DNA from: Thiobacillus sp. 65-1402
Lineage (GTDB): Bacteria > Pseudomonadota > Gammaproteobacteria > Burkholderiales > Thiobacillaceae
DNA: 56,324 bases
Direction: 5' to 3'
NCBI RefSeq assembly: GCF_001897685.1
Contig: NZ_MKUG01000171.1
Location: forward strand, 1-56,324
Shown here piece after piece: positions 43,049-50,321 of the stretch (positions within the stretch are counted from its first letter, which is position 1; each line of letters starts with the position of its first letter). The position numbers and the translations under genes were made by a program. The notes under the pieces are model-generated. The model searched no databases, was not told the origin of the DNA, and was given only the letters and a program-made list of their open reading frames with translations.

Positions 43049-43399
43049 ATGAAATACGGAGAACGCTTACGCACGGCACGCGTCCACGCCAAACTGACCC
43101 AGCAGCAGCTGGCGGATAGGATCAATAACGTGTGCACGCAGGAGAACATCTCCAAGCTGGAAAGAAGCGACGCCACGGGCTCGGAGTTCACAGCGCAGTT
43201 CGCCGAGGCATGCGGCGTCAGGGCAATGTGGCTGGCAGAGGGGCAGGGCGATATGGTTGACGGCCTTTACGTGCACGACGAAAGGATCAAGCACCTGGTG
43301 CAGGTATGCCAGGACCTTGCCGATTACGACGTGCAAAGGCTCGTTCAGGCTGGCGATGCACTTAAGGAACTCAGCACCAAAACCAAGAAACCAGCGTAG
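43049..43399 (+). CDS. XRE-family phage repressor (CI-like, short)
   Basis: 116 residues from ATG 43049. The N-terminal helix-turn-helix is ERLRTARVHAKLTQQQLADRI, followed by CTQENISKLER. The rest (FAEACGVRAMWLAEGQGDMV and a helical tail) is typical of short Cro/CI proteins; there is no LexA-type peptidase domain. It faces away from the lytic operon and is likely the lysogeny repressor. Its -10 box ends only 9 bases before ATG, so the message is nearly leaderless, like lambda cI from PRM. Confidence 0.83.
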   Translation: MKYGERLRTARVHAKLTQQQLADRINNVCTQENISKLERSDATGSEFTAQFAEACGVRAMWLAEGQGDMVDGLYVHDERIKHLVQVCQDLADYDVQRLVQAGDALKELSTKTKKPA

Positions 43400-43468
43400 C
43401 GCCAGAGTGTTGATGTTCGCGGTACAGTTGGAGCTTCAATTCGAATAAACAGGGGAGAGGGAAACATC

Positions 43469-43867
43469 ATGAAGAACACACTGACGGCAGTGCTGATCGC
43501 CGCCACATTGAGCGGCTGCGCCACCACAGCCGACCCGCAACGCCAAGCCGTACTCAACGAGATCAACCGGACGATCCCGACCTGCGCCGGCGCCGACGAC
43601 TGCAACGTCAAATGGGAAGCCGCTCAGCTATGGGTGGTTCACAACGCCCGCTACAAAATCCAGACGGCGACGAACGTCCTGATCGAAACCTACAACCCAG
43701 CCGACAGCAGCCCGTATCTTGCAGCCAGGGTAACGAAAGAGCCACTGGGTGGCGGCAAGTACCGGATGCTGGTCACGGTATGGTGTGACAACTGGATTGG
43801 CTGTATCCCCGACCAGTACGAGAAGGCGCTGGACTTCAACCGCACCGTGGCGGCAGCAAAGCCATGA
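43469..43867 (+). CDS. Prophage lipoprotein 1
   Basis: 132 residues with GGGAGAGGG upstream. The N-terminus MKNTLTAVLIAATLSGC is a lipoprotein signal with lipobox LSGC. The mature part has further cysteines (PTCAGADDC, WCDNWIGC) that could form disulphides. It follows the repressor gene on the same strand, so it is probably expressed in the lysogen. Envelope proteins in this position often alter the host surface or block superinfection. Confidence 0.78.
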   Translation: MKNTLTAVLIAATLSGCATTADPQRQAVLNEINRTIPTCAGADDCNVKWEAAQLWVVHNARYKIQTATNVLIETYNPADSSPYLAARVTKEPLGGGKYRMLVTVWCDNWIGCIPDQYEKALDFNRTVAAAKP

Positions 43868-44259
43868 AAACGACTCTAGCCACTACAATCATCGCGGCCA
43901 CAGTGCTTGCCGGCTGCATGTCCGCCGGCATGGATGTCAAGCCCGACCAGGCCCGCGCCTTCCAGCCCGGCAAGAGCACGCGCGCCGAGATCGAGGCCGC
44001 CCTGGGCCGCCCCAACGTGGTGAGAAACAAGTCGGACGGCACCACCGAAATCGTCTATCAACACGTCGACGTCCGGGTGCGCGGCGAAACCTTCATCCCC
44101 TTCATCGGCGGCCTGGTGGGCGGCAGCGACGTGCGCACCAACGAAGTCACCTTCAGCCTCGACACAAACGGCGTCTTCCAGTCCACATCGAGCGCGACCA
44201 CCGAGCAAGGCGCATCGCTGATCGGCTCAAGCAACTACCGCCCACCGGCGACGCCATGA
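43864..44259 (+). CDS. Prophage lipoprotein 2, BamE/SmpA-like
   Basis: 131 residues with signal and lipobox (IIAATVLAGC). The mature part has the layout of small outer-membrane lipoproteins of the SmpA/OmlA type: FQPGKSTRAEIEAALGRPN followed by a beta-rich domain. It overlaps the previous lipoprotein as ATGA, so both are one unit. Likely expressed from the prophage; role unknown. Confidence 0.8.
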   Translation: MKTTLATTIIAATVLAGCMSAGMDVKPDQARAFQPGKSTRAEIEAALGRPNVVRNKSDGTTEIVYQHVDVRVRGETFIPFIGGLVGGSDVRTNEVTFSLDTNGVFQSTSSATTEQGASLIGSSNYRPPATP

Positions 44260-44459
44260 CCAACAAACCCCACCCCACCATCACCGTCGGCGAGCTGCTG
44301 GACGAACTTCGCAACTATCCAGCGCACTACACCGTCGATTTCGGCGGGCTCGTGTTCAGGCGGTTCAAGCCTCGGGCACCGAGCCACCTTCAGGCGGAAT
44401 TCGCCCAGACAGTGTCTCTAGACGATGAAGGGTACGTGGTGGTTGATAACCACGACTGA
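44256..44459 (+). CDS. Small phage protein
   Basis: 67 residues from ATG 44256, coupled to the lipoprotein gene (ATGA). TVGELLDELRNYPAHYTVDFGGLVF is a compact alpha/beta start. The end overlaps the oppositely oriented gene 44365-44670 by 95 bases. Unknown function. Confidence 0.6.
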   Translation: MTNKPHPTITVGELLDELRNYPAHYTVDFGGLVFRRFKPRAPSHLQAEFAQTVSLDDEGYVVVDNHD

Positions 44460-44670
44460 TTGCGGCGAGCGCGATCCCAAGCTCAGCGTCTTCCATAGGC
44501 GCATAGCTTTCTTCGATCATGCCATCCATGTATCGCGCCAACATCCAGCGGCCAGACGGGCCCATGCGCCACACCCACACATTACCCTGATCAAGCGGGA
44601 TCTCCACGCCATCCTCGCGCCGGTACAGCAGGCCAGGCGCCCCCGCTTCCGCCAGTTCTTTCTGATCCAT
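44365..44670 (-). CDS. Small phage protein, divergent from the right operon
   Basis: 101 residues with a strong AAGGAG site before ATG 44670. Sequence WRMGPSGRWMLARYMDGMIEE is distinctive but not recognised. It lies next to the operator pair O3/O4, so it may also be controlled by the repressor. Convergent overlap with 44256-44459. Confidence 0.65.
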   Translation of the reverse strand: MDQKELAEAGAPGLLYRREDGVEIPLDQGNVWVWRMGPSGRWMLARYMDGMIEESYAPMEDAELGIALAAISRGYQPPRTLHRLETLSGRIPPEGGSVPEA

Positions 44671-44723
44671 CCCTGACTCCTTTTCGACTCGCCCACATCG
44701 GGCGCGGCTTCATTGTGCCACAA

Positions 44724-44768
44724 AATATAACCTTGGTTCTTGACAGATTGAGAACCATGGTTATAAAG
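44724..44768 (+). promoter_or_regulatory. Repressor-type promoter of the right operon with operators O3 and O4
   Basis: TTGACA (44740-44745), 16-base spacer, TATAAA (44762-44767). O3 ATAACCTTGGTTCT (44727-44740) abuts the -35 box; O4 GAACCATGGTTATA (44752-44765) covers the spacer and -10. The layout TTGACA...GAACCNNGGTTATA is the same as in the leftward early promoter near 42,980. Confidence 0.82.
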
Positions 44769-44773
44769 TAACG

Positions 44774-44931
44774 ACATACCCCGTAGCCGCGCGCCCCGTT
44801 GCGCACCCCAAGCGGCAGACGTGATGGGCCTGGACCCATCCCACGGTCGGGCAACCGGCTAGGAGCCTCACGAAGACGCAGGGTGATGTTGGGGAGCAGT
44901 GAACCGATTAACCACGGGAGAGGGAATCGCA
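44774..44931 (+). other. About 158-base untranslated leader
   Basis: Between the predicted start of transcription and ATG 44932. It contains GATGGG-CCTGGA-CCCATC and smaller inverted repeats (around CGGTCGGGCAACCG). No open frame has a credible start. It could be a structured RNA, an antitermination site, or simply spacer. Confidence 0.4.
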
Positions 44932-45078
44932 ATGAACTTCGGAACCAGAAACGAACTGAGTGCATACAACGCCCAGCGCCGGGCCGAGCAGGCCGAACGC
45001 GCAGACACCATCATCGCTGCGGTGTGCCTGGCCGGAATGGCCGTCATGGTGCTGCTGGCCGCCGCCGGAGTGGTGTGA
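44932..45078 (+). CDS. Small membrane protein (too short for the ORF track)
   Basis: 48 residues translated by hand: MNFGTRNELSAYNAQRR..., then a membrane segment (TIIAAVCLAGMAVMVLLAAAGVV). It has GGGAGAGGG upstream and overlaps the next start as TGATG. Position first in the right operon. Function unknown. Confidence 0.65.
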   Translation: MNFGTRNELSAYNAQRRAEQAERADTIIAAVCLAGMAVMVLLAAAGVV

Positions 45079-45311
45079 TGCAGCCCATCGTCATCCCCTC
45101 CATCGTCTCGCTGCGCTGGCAGGAGGCGCTGGCCCGGCCCAGCATCGGGCGCTGGCACAGCCTCACGCAGATGCTGTCTTCCATGGTCGTCAACGCCTCG
45201 GTCTACACCCCGGGCTCGCCGATCGTCGACGACCTGCGCACCCTGGCGCATGTGGCGCATGCGCATCAACTTGGCATGCAACCGATGGCGGCCGAGGAAA
45301 TGGCGGCCTGA
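45078..45311 (+). CDS. Small phage protein
   Basis: 77 residues from ATG 45078, the overlapping restart. The upstream part of the longer track ORF has no start site. Helical, methionine-rich (LTQMLSSMVVNASVY, GMQPMAAEEMAA). Unknown. Confidence 0.6.
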   Translation: MQPIVIPSIVSLRWQEALARPSIGRWHSLTQMLSSMVVNASVYTPGSPIVDDLRTLAHVAHAHQLGMQPMAAEEMAA

Positions 45312-45313
45312 TC

Positions 45314-45889
45314 ATGCTGAGCGACCTCCAGAAAAGCCAGGCGCTCCACGACGGTGGCGCCGTGATCGCAGCGCGCAAGGCCCACATGGCGCGCACAGCC
45401 ACCGCCCTGCGCAAGATCGACCCGAACGACTACGGCCTCACGGCAGGCGAGTCGACCGCCATCCGCGCCGCACTCACGGCGATGGACAAGGTGATCGCCT
45501 CGCTCGCGAAGGATGCCCGCGAGGCCGACGCGATCAGGAAAGACTACGAGAAGCGCCTCACGGCGGCCAGGAAGGAATTCGCCACGCTGCTGTATGCCGA
45601 CGTGGCGGACTGCATCGCGCTGATTGCAACAGCCGAGCGCGTACCGTTTTACGGATTCGAGCTCCGGTCGTTCCGGGATCGCAGCAGCCCCGTTGGAAAT
45701 AGCTTGCATACCAAGGCTCGCGACGCCATCCACTCAATTGCCCACACCTGCGCCCGCGACAAGCTCGACCCAGCGACCAGGCGCCAGGAAGTCCTGGCTG
45801 GCCTGCCGGCGTTGAAGGAACGACACGCCGACCTCATCCGCGAGCTGACCACGCTCGCCGTCGCCGAACGCCTGGAGCAAACCGCTTGA
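45314..45889 (+). CDS. Helical phage protein of unknown function
   Basis: 191 residues from ATG 45314. Long charged helices (MDKVIASLAKDAREADAIRKDYEKRL) and a middle FRDRSSPVGNSLH. It is in the early right operon near DUF2303, so a recombination or host-takeover role is possible but not shown. Confidence 0.68.
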   Translation: MLSDLQKSQALHDGGAVIAARKAHMARTATALRKIDPNDYGLTAGESTAIRAALTAMDKVIASLAKDAREADAIRKDYEKRLTAARKEFATLLYADVADCIALIATAERVPFYGFELRSFRDRSSPVGNSLHTKARDAIHSIAHTCARDKLDPATRRQEVLAGLPALKERHADLIRELTTLAVAERLEQTA

Positions 45890-45939
45890 CCACCCGGGAA
45901 GCCTGCCCCATCGAGCCAGGCCGTAAAAGGAGTATCAAA

Positions 45940-46284
45940 ATGTCAGCAAGACCCATCACCGACACCCTCCGCCATATCGGCGGCGGCGTGTTCATCGACA
46001 CCGCCAGCGACAAACTCGCCGAGCTGGTGGCGGCGGTCGATTCGTCCGGCAAGTCCGGGCGCATCGACCTGAGCATCAACGTGAAGAAGGCCACGCGCGG
46101 CGGCGCCATGATCCTAACCGGCAAGGTCAAGGTGACCAAGCCCGCCGACGAGCCGATGGAAGCGATGCTGTTCGCCACCCCCGAGGGCAACCTGGTCGCC
46201 GACGATCCACACCAGCAAAAGCTGGATCTCAAGAGCGTGCCGTCCGCCTCCGAGGCCGCGCCCACACAACTCAAATCCGCATAA
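45940..46284 (+). CDS. Phage protein of unknown function upstream of DUF2303
   Basis: 114 residues from ATG 45940 with AAAAGGAG eight bases before. RHIGGGVFIDTASDKLAELVAAVDS and GGAMILTGKVKVTKPADEP recur next to DUF2303 genes in other prophages as far as I recall. It is nine bases from DUF2303, so both are co-translated. Confidence 0.7.
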   Translation: MSARPITDTLRHIGGGVFIDTASDKLAELVAAVDSSGKSGRIDLSINVKKATRGGAMILTGKVKVTKPADEPMEAMLFATPEGNLVADDPHQQKLDLKSVPSASEAAPTQLKSA

Positions 46285-46293
46285 GGAACCACG

Positions 46294-47154
46294 ATGGAAC
46301 TCGCAAGCACCGAAACCGAAAACCTCGCGCAGACCCTGTCCCGCGAGATGAAGGCGCCGACCGAGATCGGCAGCAAACCCGAGTCGCACATCAAGCGCAT
46401 TGCCATGCCCCCGGGCTGGAAGCTGGAAGAGCGCGACGAAGAAAAGCTGCTCGACGCCCCGCGCCGCAAGAAAGCGACCATCGAGCTCAACGATGCCGAC
46501 AGCTTCGTCGACTACATCAAGCGCCACGGATCGCTCAACAGCAGCACGATCTGGTGCATCGCCAATTACAAGGCTGGCGACGTCAAGTTCACCGGCATCC
46601 TCAACGACCACGGCGAGGACAAGGACGCAGCAGCCTGGCGCGACCACAAGGCCAGCTTCTCGCCCGAGTTTTCGGAGGAGTGGAACCGCTGGGTGGGCAA
46701 GAACAAACAGCCATTCAACCAACCCGACTTCGCTTCGTTCATCGAAGAAAACCTCAAGGACATCGCCAGCGTCGACGGCAGCCCCACCGGCGCGCAGATG
46801 CTCGAAATGGCACTCACCTTCGAGGCCAACCAGGACATGCGCTTCAAAAGCGCGATCCGGCTGCAGAGCGGCGGCGTGCAGATGAGTTTCACCCAGGATG
46901 ACGACGCCCAGACCATCCAGAAAATGCAGGTCTTCGACCGCTTCAGCATCGGCCTGCAGGTCTTCTGGAACGGCGACGCCTATCGCATCGACGCCCGGCT
47001 GCGCTACCGCGTACGCGACGGCAAGTTGACCTTCTGGTTTGAACTGATCCGCCAGGACAAGGTGCTCGAAGATGCCACCTCGACCCTGATCGGCCAGATC
47101 AAGGAGAAGACCGGGACCCCGTTCTTCTTCGGCAACCCGTTCGCCAACAGCTGA
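46294..47154 (+). CDS. DUF2303 (YfdQ-like) phage protein
   Basis: 286 residues. The family core is clear: IKRIAMPPGWKLEERDEEKLL, LNDADSFVDYIKRHG, NYKAGDVKFTGILNDHG and FRYRVRDGKLTFWFELIRQ-like text near the C-terminus. DUF2303 proteins are common in phage early regions and are sometimes near recombination functions; no activity is established. Confidence 0.87.
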   Translation: MELASTETENLAQTLSREMKAPTEIGSKPESHIKRIAMPPGWKLEERDEEKLLDAPRRKKATIELNDADSFVDYIKRHGSLNSSTIWCIANYKAGDVKFTGILNDHGEDKDAAAWRDHKASFSPEFSEEWNRWVGKNKQPFNQPDFASFIEENLKDIASVDGSPTGAQMLEMALTFEANQDMRFKSAIRLQSGGVQMSFTQDDDAQTIQKMQVFDRFSIGLQVFWNGDAYRIDARLRYRVRDGKLTFWFELIRQDKVLEDATSTLIGQIKEKTGTPFFFGNPFANS

Positions 47155-47169
47155 CCAAGGGCGGCCGTC

Positions 47170-47427
47170 GTGAACGAACTCCTCCTCTTCGCCAGCTGCT
47201 TCATGAGCGTGTTCGCCCTCGGCTTCCAGAGCCAGAACGTCAACCAGGGGCACTACGTGGCGGCATTCCTCACCAGCTTTCTAATCGGCGCCGGCCACCT
47301 GGCGCTCTACCGGCTGATGCCGGAAGCCGGCTTTAGCGAGGTCGCCGCCTACATGCTCGGCGGCCCGTTTGGAATCACCGCCAGCATGTACGTGCATCGG
47401 CGGTATATGAAGAAGGGTGCGGCGTGA
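47170..47427 (+). CDS. Small membrane protein
   Basis: 85 residues from GTG 47170. Two or three hydrophobic segments (LLLFASCFMSVFALGF, VAAFLTSFLIGAGHLAL, AYMLGGPFGITASMYV) end in a basic tail. It follows DUF2303 closely. Unknown role; membrane location inferred. Confidence 0.65.
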   Translation: MNELLLFASCFMSVFALGFQSQNVNQGHYVAAFLTSFLIGAGHLALYRLMPEAGFSEVAAYMLGGPFGITASMYVHRRYMKKGAA

Positions 47428-47524
47428 GCGGGCCACTCAATGACAGAGTGGAGGGGCGCGATGCAGCTTCATCGCGGCGCGTCCCTTCGCACGACGGGTT
47501 GTGCCCCGACGATTGAGAAACGCG
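47428..47524 (+). other. Short intergenic stretch with three hairpins, left edge of the cassette region
   Basis: CCACTC/GAGTGG (47433-47451) and CGCGATG-CAGCTT-CATCGCG (47457-47476) are perfect stems; CGGG...CCCG follows. I searched it for an attI or attC end (GTTRRRY) before the first cassette gene and did not find a convincing one. Confidence 0.45.
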
Positions 47525-48139
47525 ATGACCGTAGCCATCCTCTTCGCACGCGCCGACAGCCACTACAAGGAACTTTCCGACGTGGACGTGTTTGATGCCG
47601 AGCGAGACGCGCGCACCTACGACGGGCCGTGGCCTGTGGTAGCGCACCCTCCTTGCCGAGCCTGGGGCCGGCTACGGGCCTTTGCAAACCCGAGGCCGGA
47701 CGAAAGGAACCTCGGGCGCCTGGCTGTGGCACTGGTGCGGGAATTCGGCGGCGTGCTCGAACACCCGGCCGGCTCGACGCTTTGGGATGCGCAGAAACTA
47801 CCGCGACCTGGCGAACGCGACCAGCTCGGAGGATGGACGCTGGCTGCGCCGCAGAAGTGGTGGGGCCACAAGGCAGAAAAGGCCACATGGTTTTATGTGG
47901 TCGGCTGCGCACCTGGCGAGATACCGGCGCTGCCCTACGTGATGGGCGAGGCGGCCTACGTGGTGCAGAGCCGGAAACGCGAGGACTACCGCCCGCACAT
48001 AACGAAGGCAGAGCGGGAGCACACGCCCCCGGCGCTGGCGGAATGGCTGGTTGAGCTGGCCGCACGGTGCAAGGGGCATAACGCTCAAGTTGTGCGGCGC
48101 GGAGCCGCAGGCGGAGCGTCCGAACGAACGGAGGGTTAG
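47525..48139 (+). CDS. Phage/cassette protein with PPC motif, possible DNA-methylase-like fold
   Basis: 204 residues. FARADSHYKELSDVDVFDAERDARTY and VVAHPPCRAWGRLRAF, then GGVLEHPAGSTLW: the PPC and the downstream Glu-His-Pro resemble motifs IV and VI of cytosine-5 methyltransferases. The protein is short and no motif I is obvious. I infer a Rossmann-like enzyme of unknown activity. The last ~21 residues (GHNAQVVRRGAAGGASERTEG) are encoded by an attC-like site, so the natural protein core ends near residue 183. Confidence 0.72.
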   Translation: MTVAILFARADSHYKELSDVDVFDAERDARTYDGPWPVVAHPPCRAWGRLRAFANPRPDERNLGRLAVALVREFGGVLEHPAGSTLWDAQKLPRPGERDQLGGWTLAAPQKWWGHKAEKATWFYVVGCAPGEIPALPYVMGEAAYVVQSRKREDYRPHITKAEREHTPPALAEWLVELAARCKGHNAQVVRRGAAGGASERTEG

Positions 48140-48141
48140 AT
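48076..48141 (+). repeat. attC-like site 1
   Basis: R''-like GCATAAC (48076-48082) and R' GTTAGAT (48135-48141, fitting GTTRRRY). Between them, AGTTGTGCGG and CGTCCGAAC can pair as L''/L' with an unpaired G, and TGCGGC-GCGGA-GCCGCA closes the top. It lies exactly at a gene boundary: the R' box holds the stop TAG of the first gene and the ATG of the next, and GGAGG in it serves as the ribosome site. Confidence 0.7.
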
Positions 48142-48481
48142 GACGACGTTTGACGAAGCTGAGTGTTTGAAAACGAACCCCTTCGAGGGTGATTTCGGAA
48201 GCCCTGGCGACAAGGTGCTGAAGGACAAGATTGGCACCGCGCGCAAGGGTGGAACCTGCGGCATGTGCCGGCAAGAGATTGTGCCGGGCGAGCGCGTGCG
48301 ACTGCTGGCGGCTGTGTTCGACGGCTCGCTGATGAGCTACCGCTGGTGCTCGGAGTGCTGCGCTGCGATGGCGGCAAGCTGGACTGACGACGGGCGAGCA
48401 TGGGAAGCCCGCGTGAGGCTCGGTGATGAGTCATCTAACGCTTGCGGTGAGCCGGGCCTTACGGAATCAGGCAAGGATTAA
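48140..48481 (+). CDS. Zinc-ribbon-like cassette protein
   Basis: 113 residues. CGMCRQEIVPGERVR and RWCSECCAAM form two Cys pairs, a likely zinc site, in a small beta-rich domain. Its ribosome site lies in attC-like site 1, and its C-terminal ~16 residues (SSNACGEPGLTESGKD) are encoded by attC-like site 2. It is therefore a self-contained cassette by architecture. Function unknown. Confidence 0.7.
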   Translation: MTTFDEAECLKTNPFEGDFGSPGDKVLKDKIGTARKGGTCGMCRQEIVPGERVRLLAAVFDGSLMSYRWCSECCAAMAASWTDDGRAWEARVRLGDESSNACGEPGLTESGKD

Positions 48482-48519
48482 AGACGCTGGCGGGCCTCGG
48501 CTCGACCGGATTGTTGGAC
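48433..48519 (+). repeat. attC-like site 2
   Basis: R'' ATCTAAC (48433-48439, fits RYYYAAC) and R' GTTGGAC (48513-48519, fits GTTRRRY). L'' GGTGAGCCG pairs with L' CGGCTC-G-ACC leaving the single unpaired G that defines attC, and GGGCC/GGCC extend the stem with an unpaired T. At 87 bp it is of normal attC size. This is the better supported of the two sites. Confidence 0.8.
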
Positions 48520-48537
48520 ACGGACTGGAGCGAAGAC

Positions 48538-48807
48538 ATGAAACTCTACATGGTTGAAATAACCACCTACGGCGTGGTGATGGCCGAGGATGAATCACAC
48601 GCGCACCAAGTGGCAGATAGCTACAAGCTCGACATCTTCAGCGACGACTGGAACCCGCGCATTGAAGTGGATGGCGCGGTGTTGAAGGTTGACGACCTGC
48701 GCCACGGATGGGACGGCGAGTGCATCCCCTACGGCGGCGACGGCAACACAAAGCTGGCCGAACTGCTGGTGCCCAACTTAAATTCTCCGACACCCCCTGT
48801 CGCATAA
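48538..48807 (+). CDS. Small cassette protein
   Basis: 89 residues from ATG 48538 with GGAG upstream (the track start at 48511 lies in the attC). MKLYMVEITTYGVVMAEDESHAHQVAD is typical of small phage/cassette proteins; the family is not recognised. It starts 19 bases after attC-like site 2. GCCCAAC (48771-48777) near its end fits an R'' box, but I find no matching R', so a third attC is not established. Confidence 0.65.
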   Translation: MKLYMVEITTYGVVMAEDESHAHQVADSYKLDIFSDDWNPRIEVDGAVLKVDDLRHGWDGECIPYGGDGNTKLAELLVPNLNSPTPPVA

Positions 48808-48837
48808 CTCCACCCCACCCAACGGAGACCCGCGCCA

Positions 48838-49860
48838 ATGCACACACTCGAAAAACCAAACGCGACACCGTCGCAAGTGTTGAACGGCACCCAGCCCAAG
48901 CCCAAGCTGCTGGAGCAGATGCGCGCGGTTATCCGCACCAGGCACTACAGCTACTCCACCGAGAAGACCTACCTGCACTGGGCCAAGCGCTTCATCCTGT
49001 TCCATGGCAAGCGCCACCCGGCCGAGATGGGCGCGCCCGAGGTCGAGGCATTCCTCTCCGCGCTGGCCACCGAGCGCAACGTCTCCGCCAGCACCCAGAA
49101 CCAAGCCATGCACGCCATCCTGTTTCTGTACCGCGACGTGCTCCGCGTGGATCTGCCATGGCTCGACGGCATCACCCGTGCCCGAACGGCCAAGCGCCTG
49201 CCCAGCGTGCTCACCCAGCAGGAGATCGCCGCCCTGCTCGCACACGTCAGCGGCACCAACGGCCTCATCATCAAGCTGCTCTACGGCACCGGCATGCGCA
49301 TCAAGGAGTGCCTGCGGCTGCGCATCAAGGACGTCGACCTCGCGCGCCGCCTCATCACCATTCGAGAAGGCAAGGGCAACAAGGACCGCGTCACCATGCT
49401 GCCGGCCAGCTTGGTTGAAGACCTGATACAGCACATCGACGAGCGGCTCCGCTGGCACAACCTCGACCTATCCACCGGCCACGCCGACGTCGAGCTGCCA
49501 GACGCCATCGCCCGCAAATACCCGCGCGCCGCGTCCGAGTGGGCATGGCAATACGTCTTCGCCGCGCCGAGCTACAGCACCGATCCGCGTAGCGGCAGCG
49601 TGCGCCGCCACCACTGGAACGAGCGCAATATCCAGCGCGCTGTAAAGGCCGCTGCTCAAGCAGCCAGAATCCACAAACTGGTGCATCCGCACACCCTACG
49701 CCACAGCTTTGCCACCCACCTGCTCGAAACCGGATCGGACATCCGCACCGTGCAGGAACTGCTCGGCCACAGCGATGTGAGCACCACCATGATCTATACC
49801 CACGTACTCAACCGGGGCGCGTGCGGCGCCACCAGCCCGCTTGACAGGATCACAGCATGA
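48838..49860 (+). CDS. intI: Integron integrase (IntI-type tyrosine recombinase)
   Basis: 340 residues, intact. N-terminal SAM-like domain: [29 protein letters not shown], typical of IntI. The catalytic domain has R154 ([13 protein letters not shown]), H285 and R288 ([13 protein letters not shown]), H311 ([10 protein letters not shown]) and the nucleophile Y320 (MIYTHVLN). The IntI-specific extra helix is present ([20 protein letters not shown], followed by [14 protein letters not shown]). It ends in the usual [13 protein letters not shown]. This family recombines attC and attI sites. Here it overlaps the next phage gene as ATGA. Confidence 0.95.
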   Translation: MHTLEKPNATPSQVLNGTQPKPKLLEQMRAVIRTRHYSYSTEKTYLHWAKRFILFHGKRHPAEMGAPEVEAFLSALATERNVSASTQNQAMHAILFLYRDVLRVDLPWLDGITRARTAKRLPSVLTQQEIAALLAHVSGTNGLIIKLLYGTGMRIKECLRLRIKDVDLARRLITIREGKGNKDRVTMLPASLVEDLIQHIDERLRWHNLDLSTGHADVELPDAIARKYPRAASEWAWQYVFAAPSYSTDPRSGSVRRHHWNERNIQRAVKAAAQAARIHKLVHPHTLRHSFATHLLETGSDIRTVQELLGHSDVSTTMIYTHVLNRGACGATSPLDRITA

Positions 49861-50321
49861 GAAAACACGGCAAGCGCAGAACCCGCTGGGTAGCCGACCC
49901 CCTCGCCTGGCAGAACACCATCGCCATGCAGCACGGCATGACCCGCGACCAGCTCGACGACCTTGGCAAGGCCATCCACACCGGCATCCTGCGCATGCGC
50001 AACGGACTCGGCATCGAGGATGACTTCTGGACCTTCGCCGCCATGGCCAACGTCAGCCTCATCCTGTGCGAACGCGACGTCGGCCCCGAATACATCGACG
50101 TCGTCTACACCCTGCAGGACGCCCTCATGGAGATCAAGGCCCGCCACGAGCGCACCGGTAAATGGGGATTCTCCGGCAGCGAAATGCAGGCCATCAACCG
50201 CGGCGCCGAACTGCACGAACAGCAGATCGCCAACGTGCCGCGCGCCGAATGCCGCGACGCCCTGTTCGAAGCGCGACGCCGGGCTGCGCAAGGCCACATC
50301 CTGGAGCGCGTGCCGGCATGA
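49857..50321 (+). CDS. Phage protein of unknown function between IntI and Xis/Int
   Basis: 154 residues. Start overlaps the intI stop (ATGA) and its end overlaps the next start (ATGA), so all are one translational chain. Helical ([47 protein letters not shown]). Similar proteins precede integrases in other prophages as far as I recall, but no role is known. Confidence 0.7.
   Translation: MRKHGKRRTRWVADPLAWQNTIAMQHGMTRDQLDDLGKAIHTGILRMRNGLGIEDDFWTFAAMANVSLILCERDVGPEYIDVVYTLQDALMEIKARHERTGKWGFSGSEMQAINRGAELHEQQIANVPRAECRDALFEARRRAAQGHILERVPA

Noticed and set aside
47428-47524. attI site at the left of the cassette region
   Set aside because: Hairpins are present but no GTTRRRY crossover box adjoins the first gene.
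48771-48837. Third attC after the 89-residue gene
   Set aside because: Only an R''-like GCCCAAC is present; no L'/L'' pairing or R' box before intI. The GTTGAAC inside intI is probably chance.
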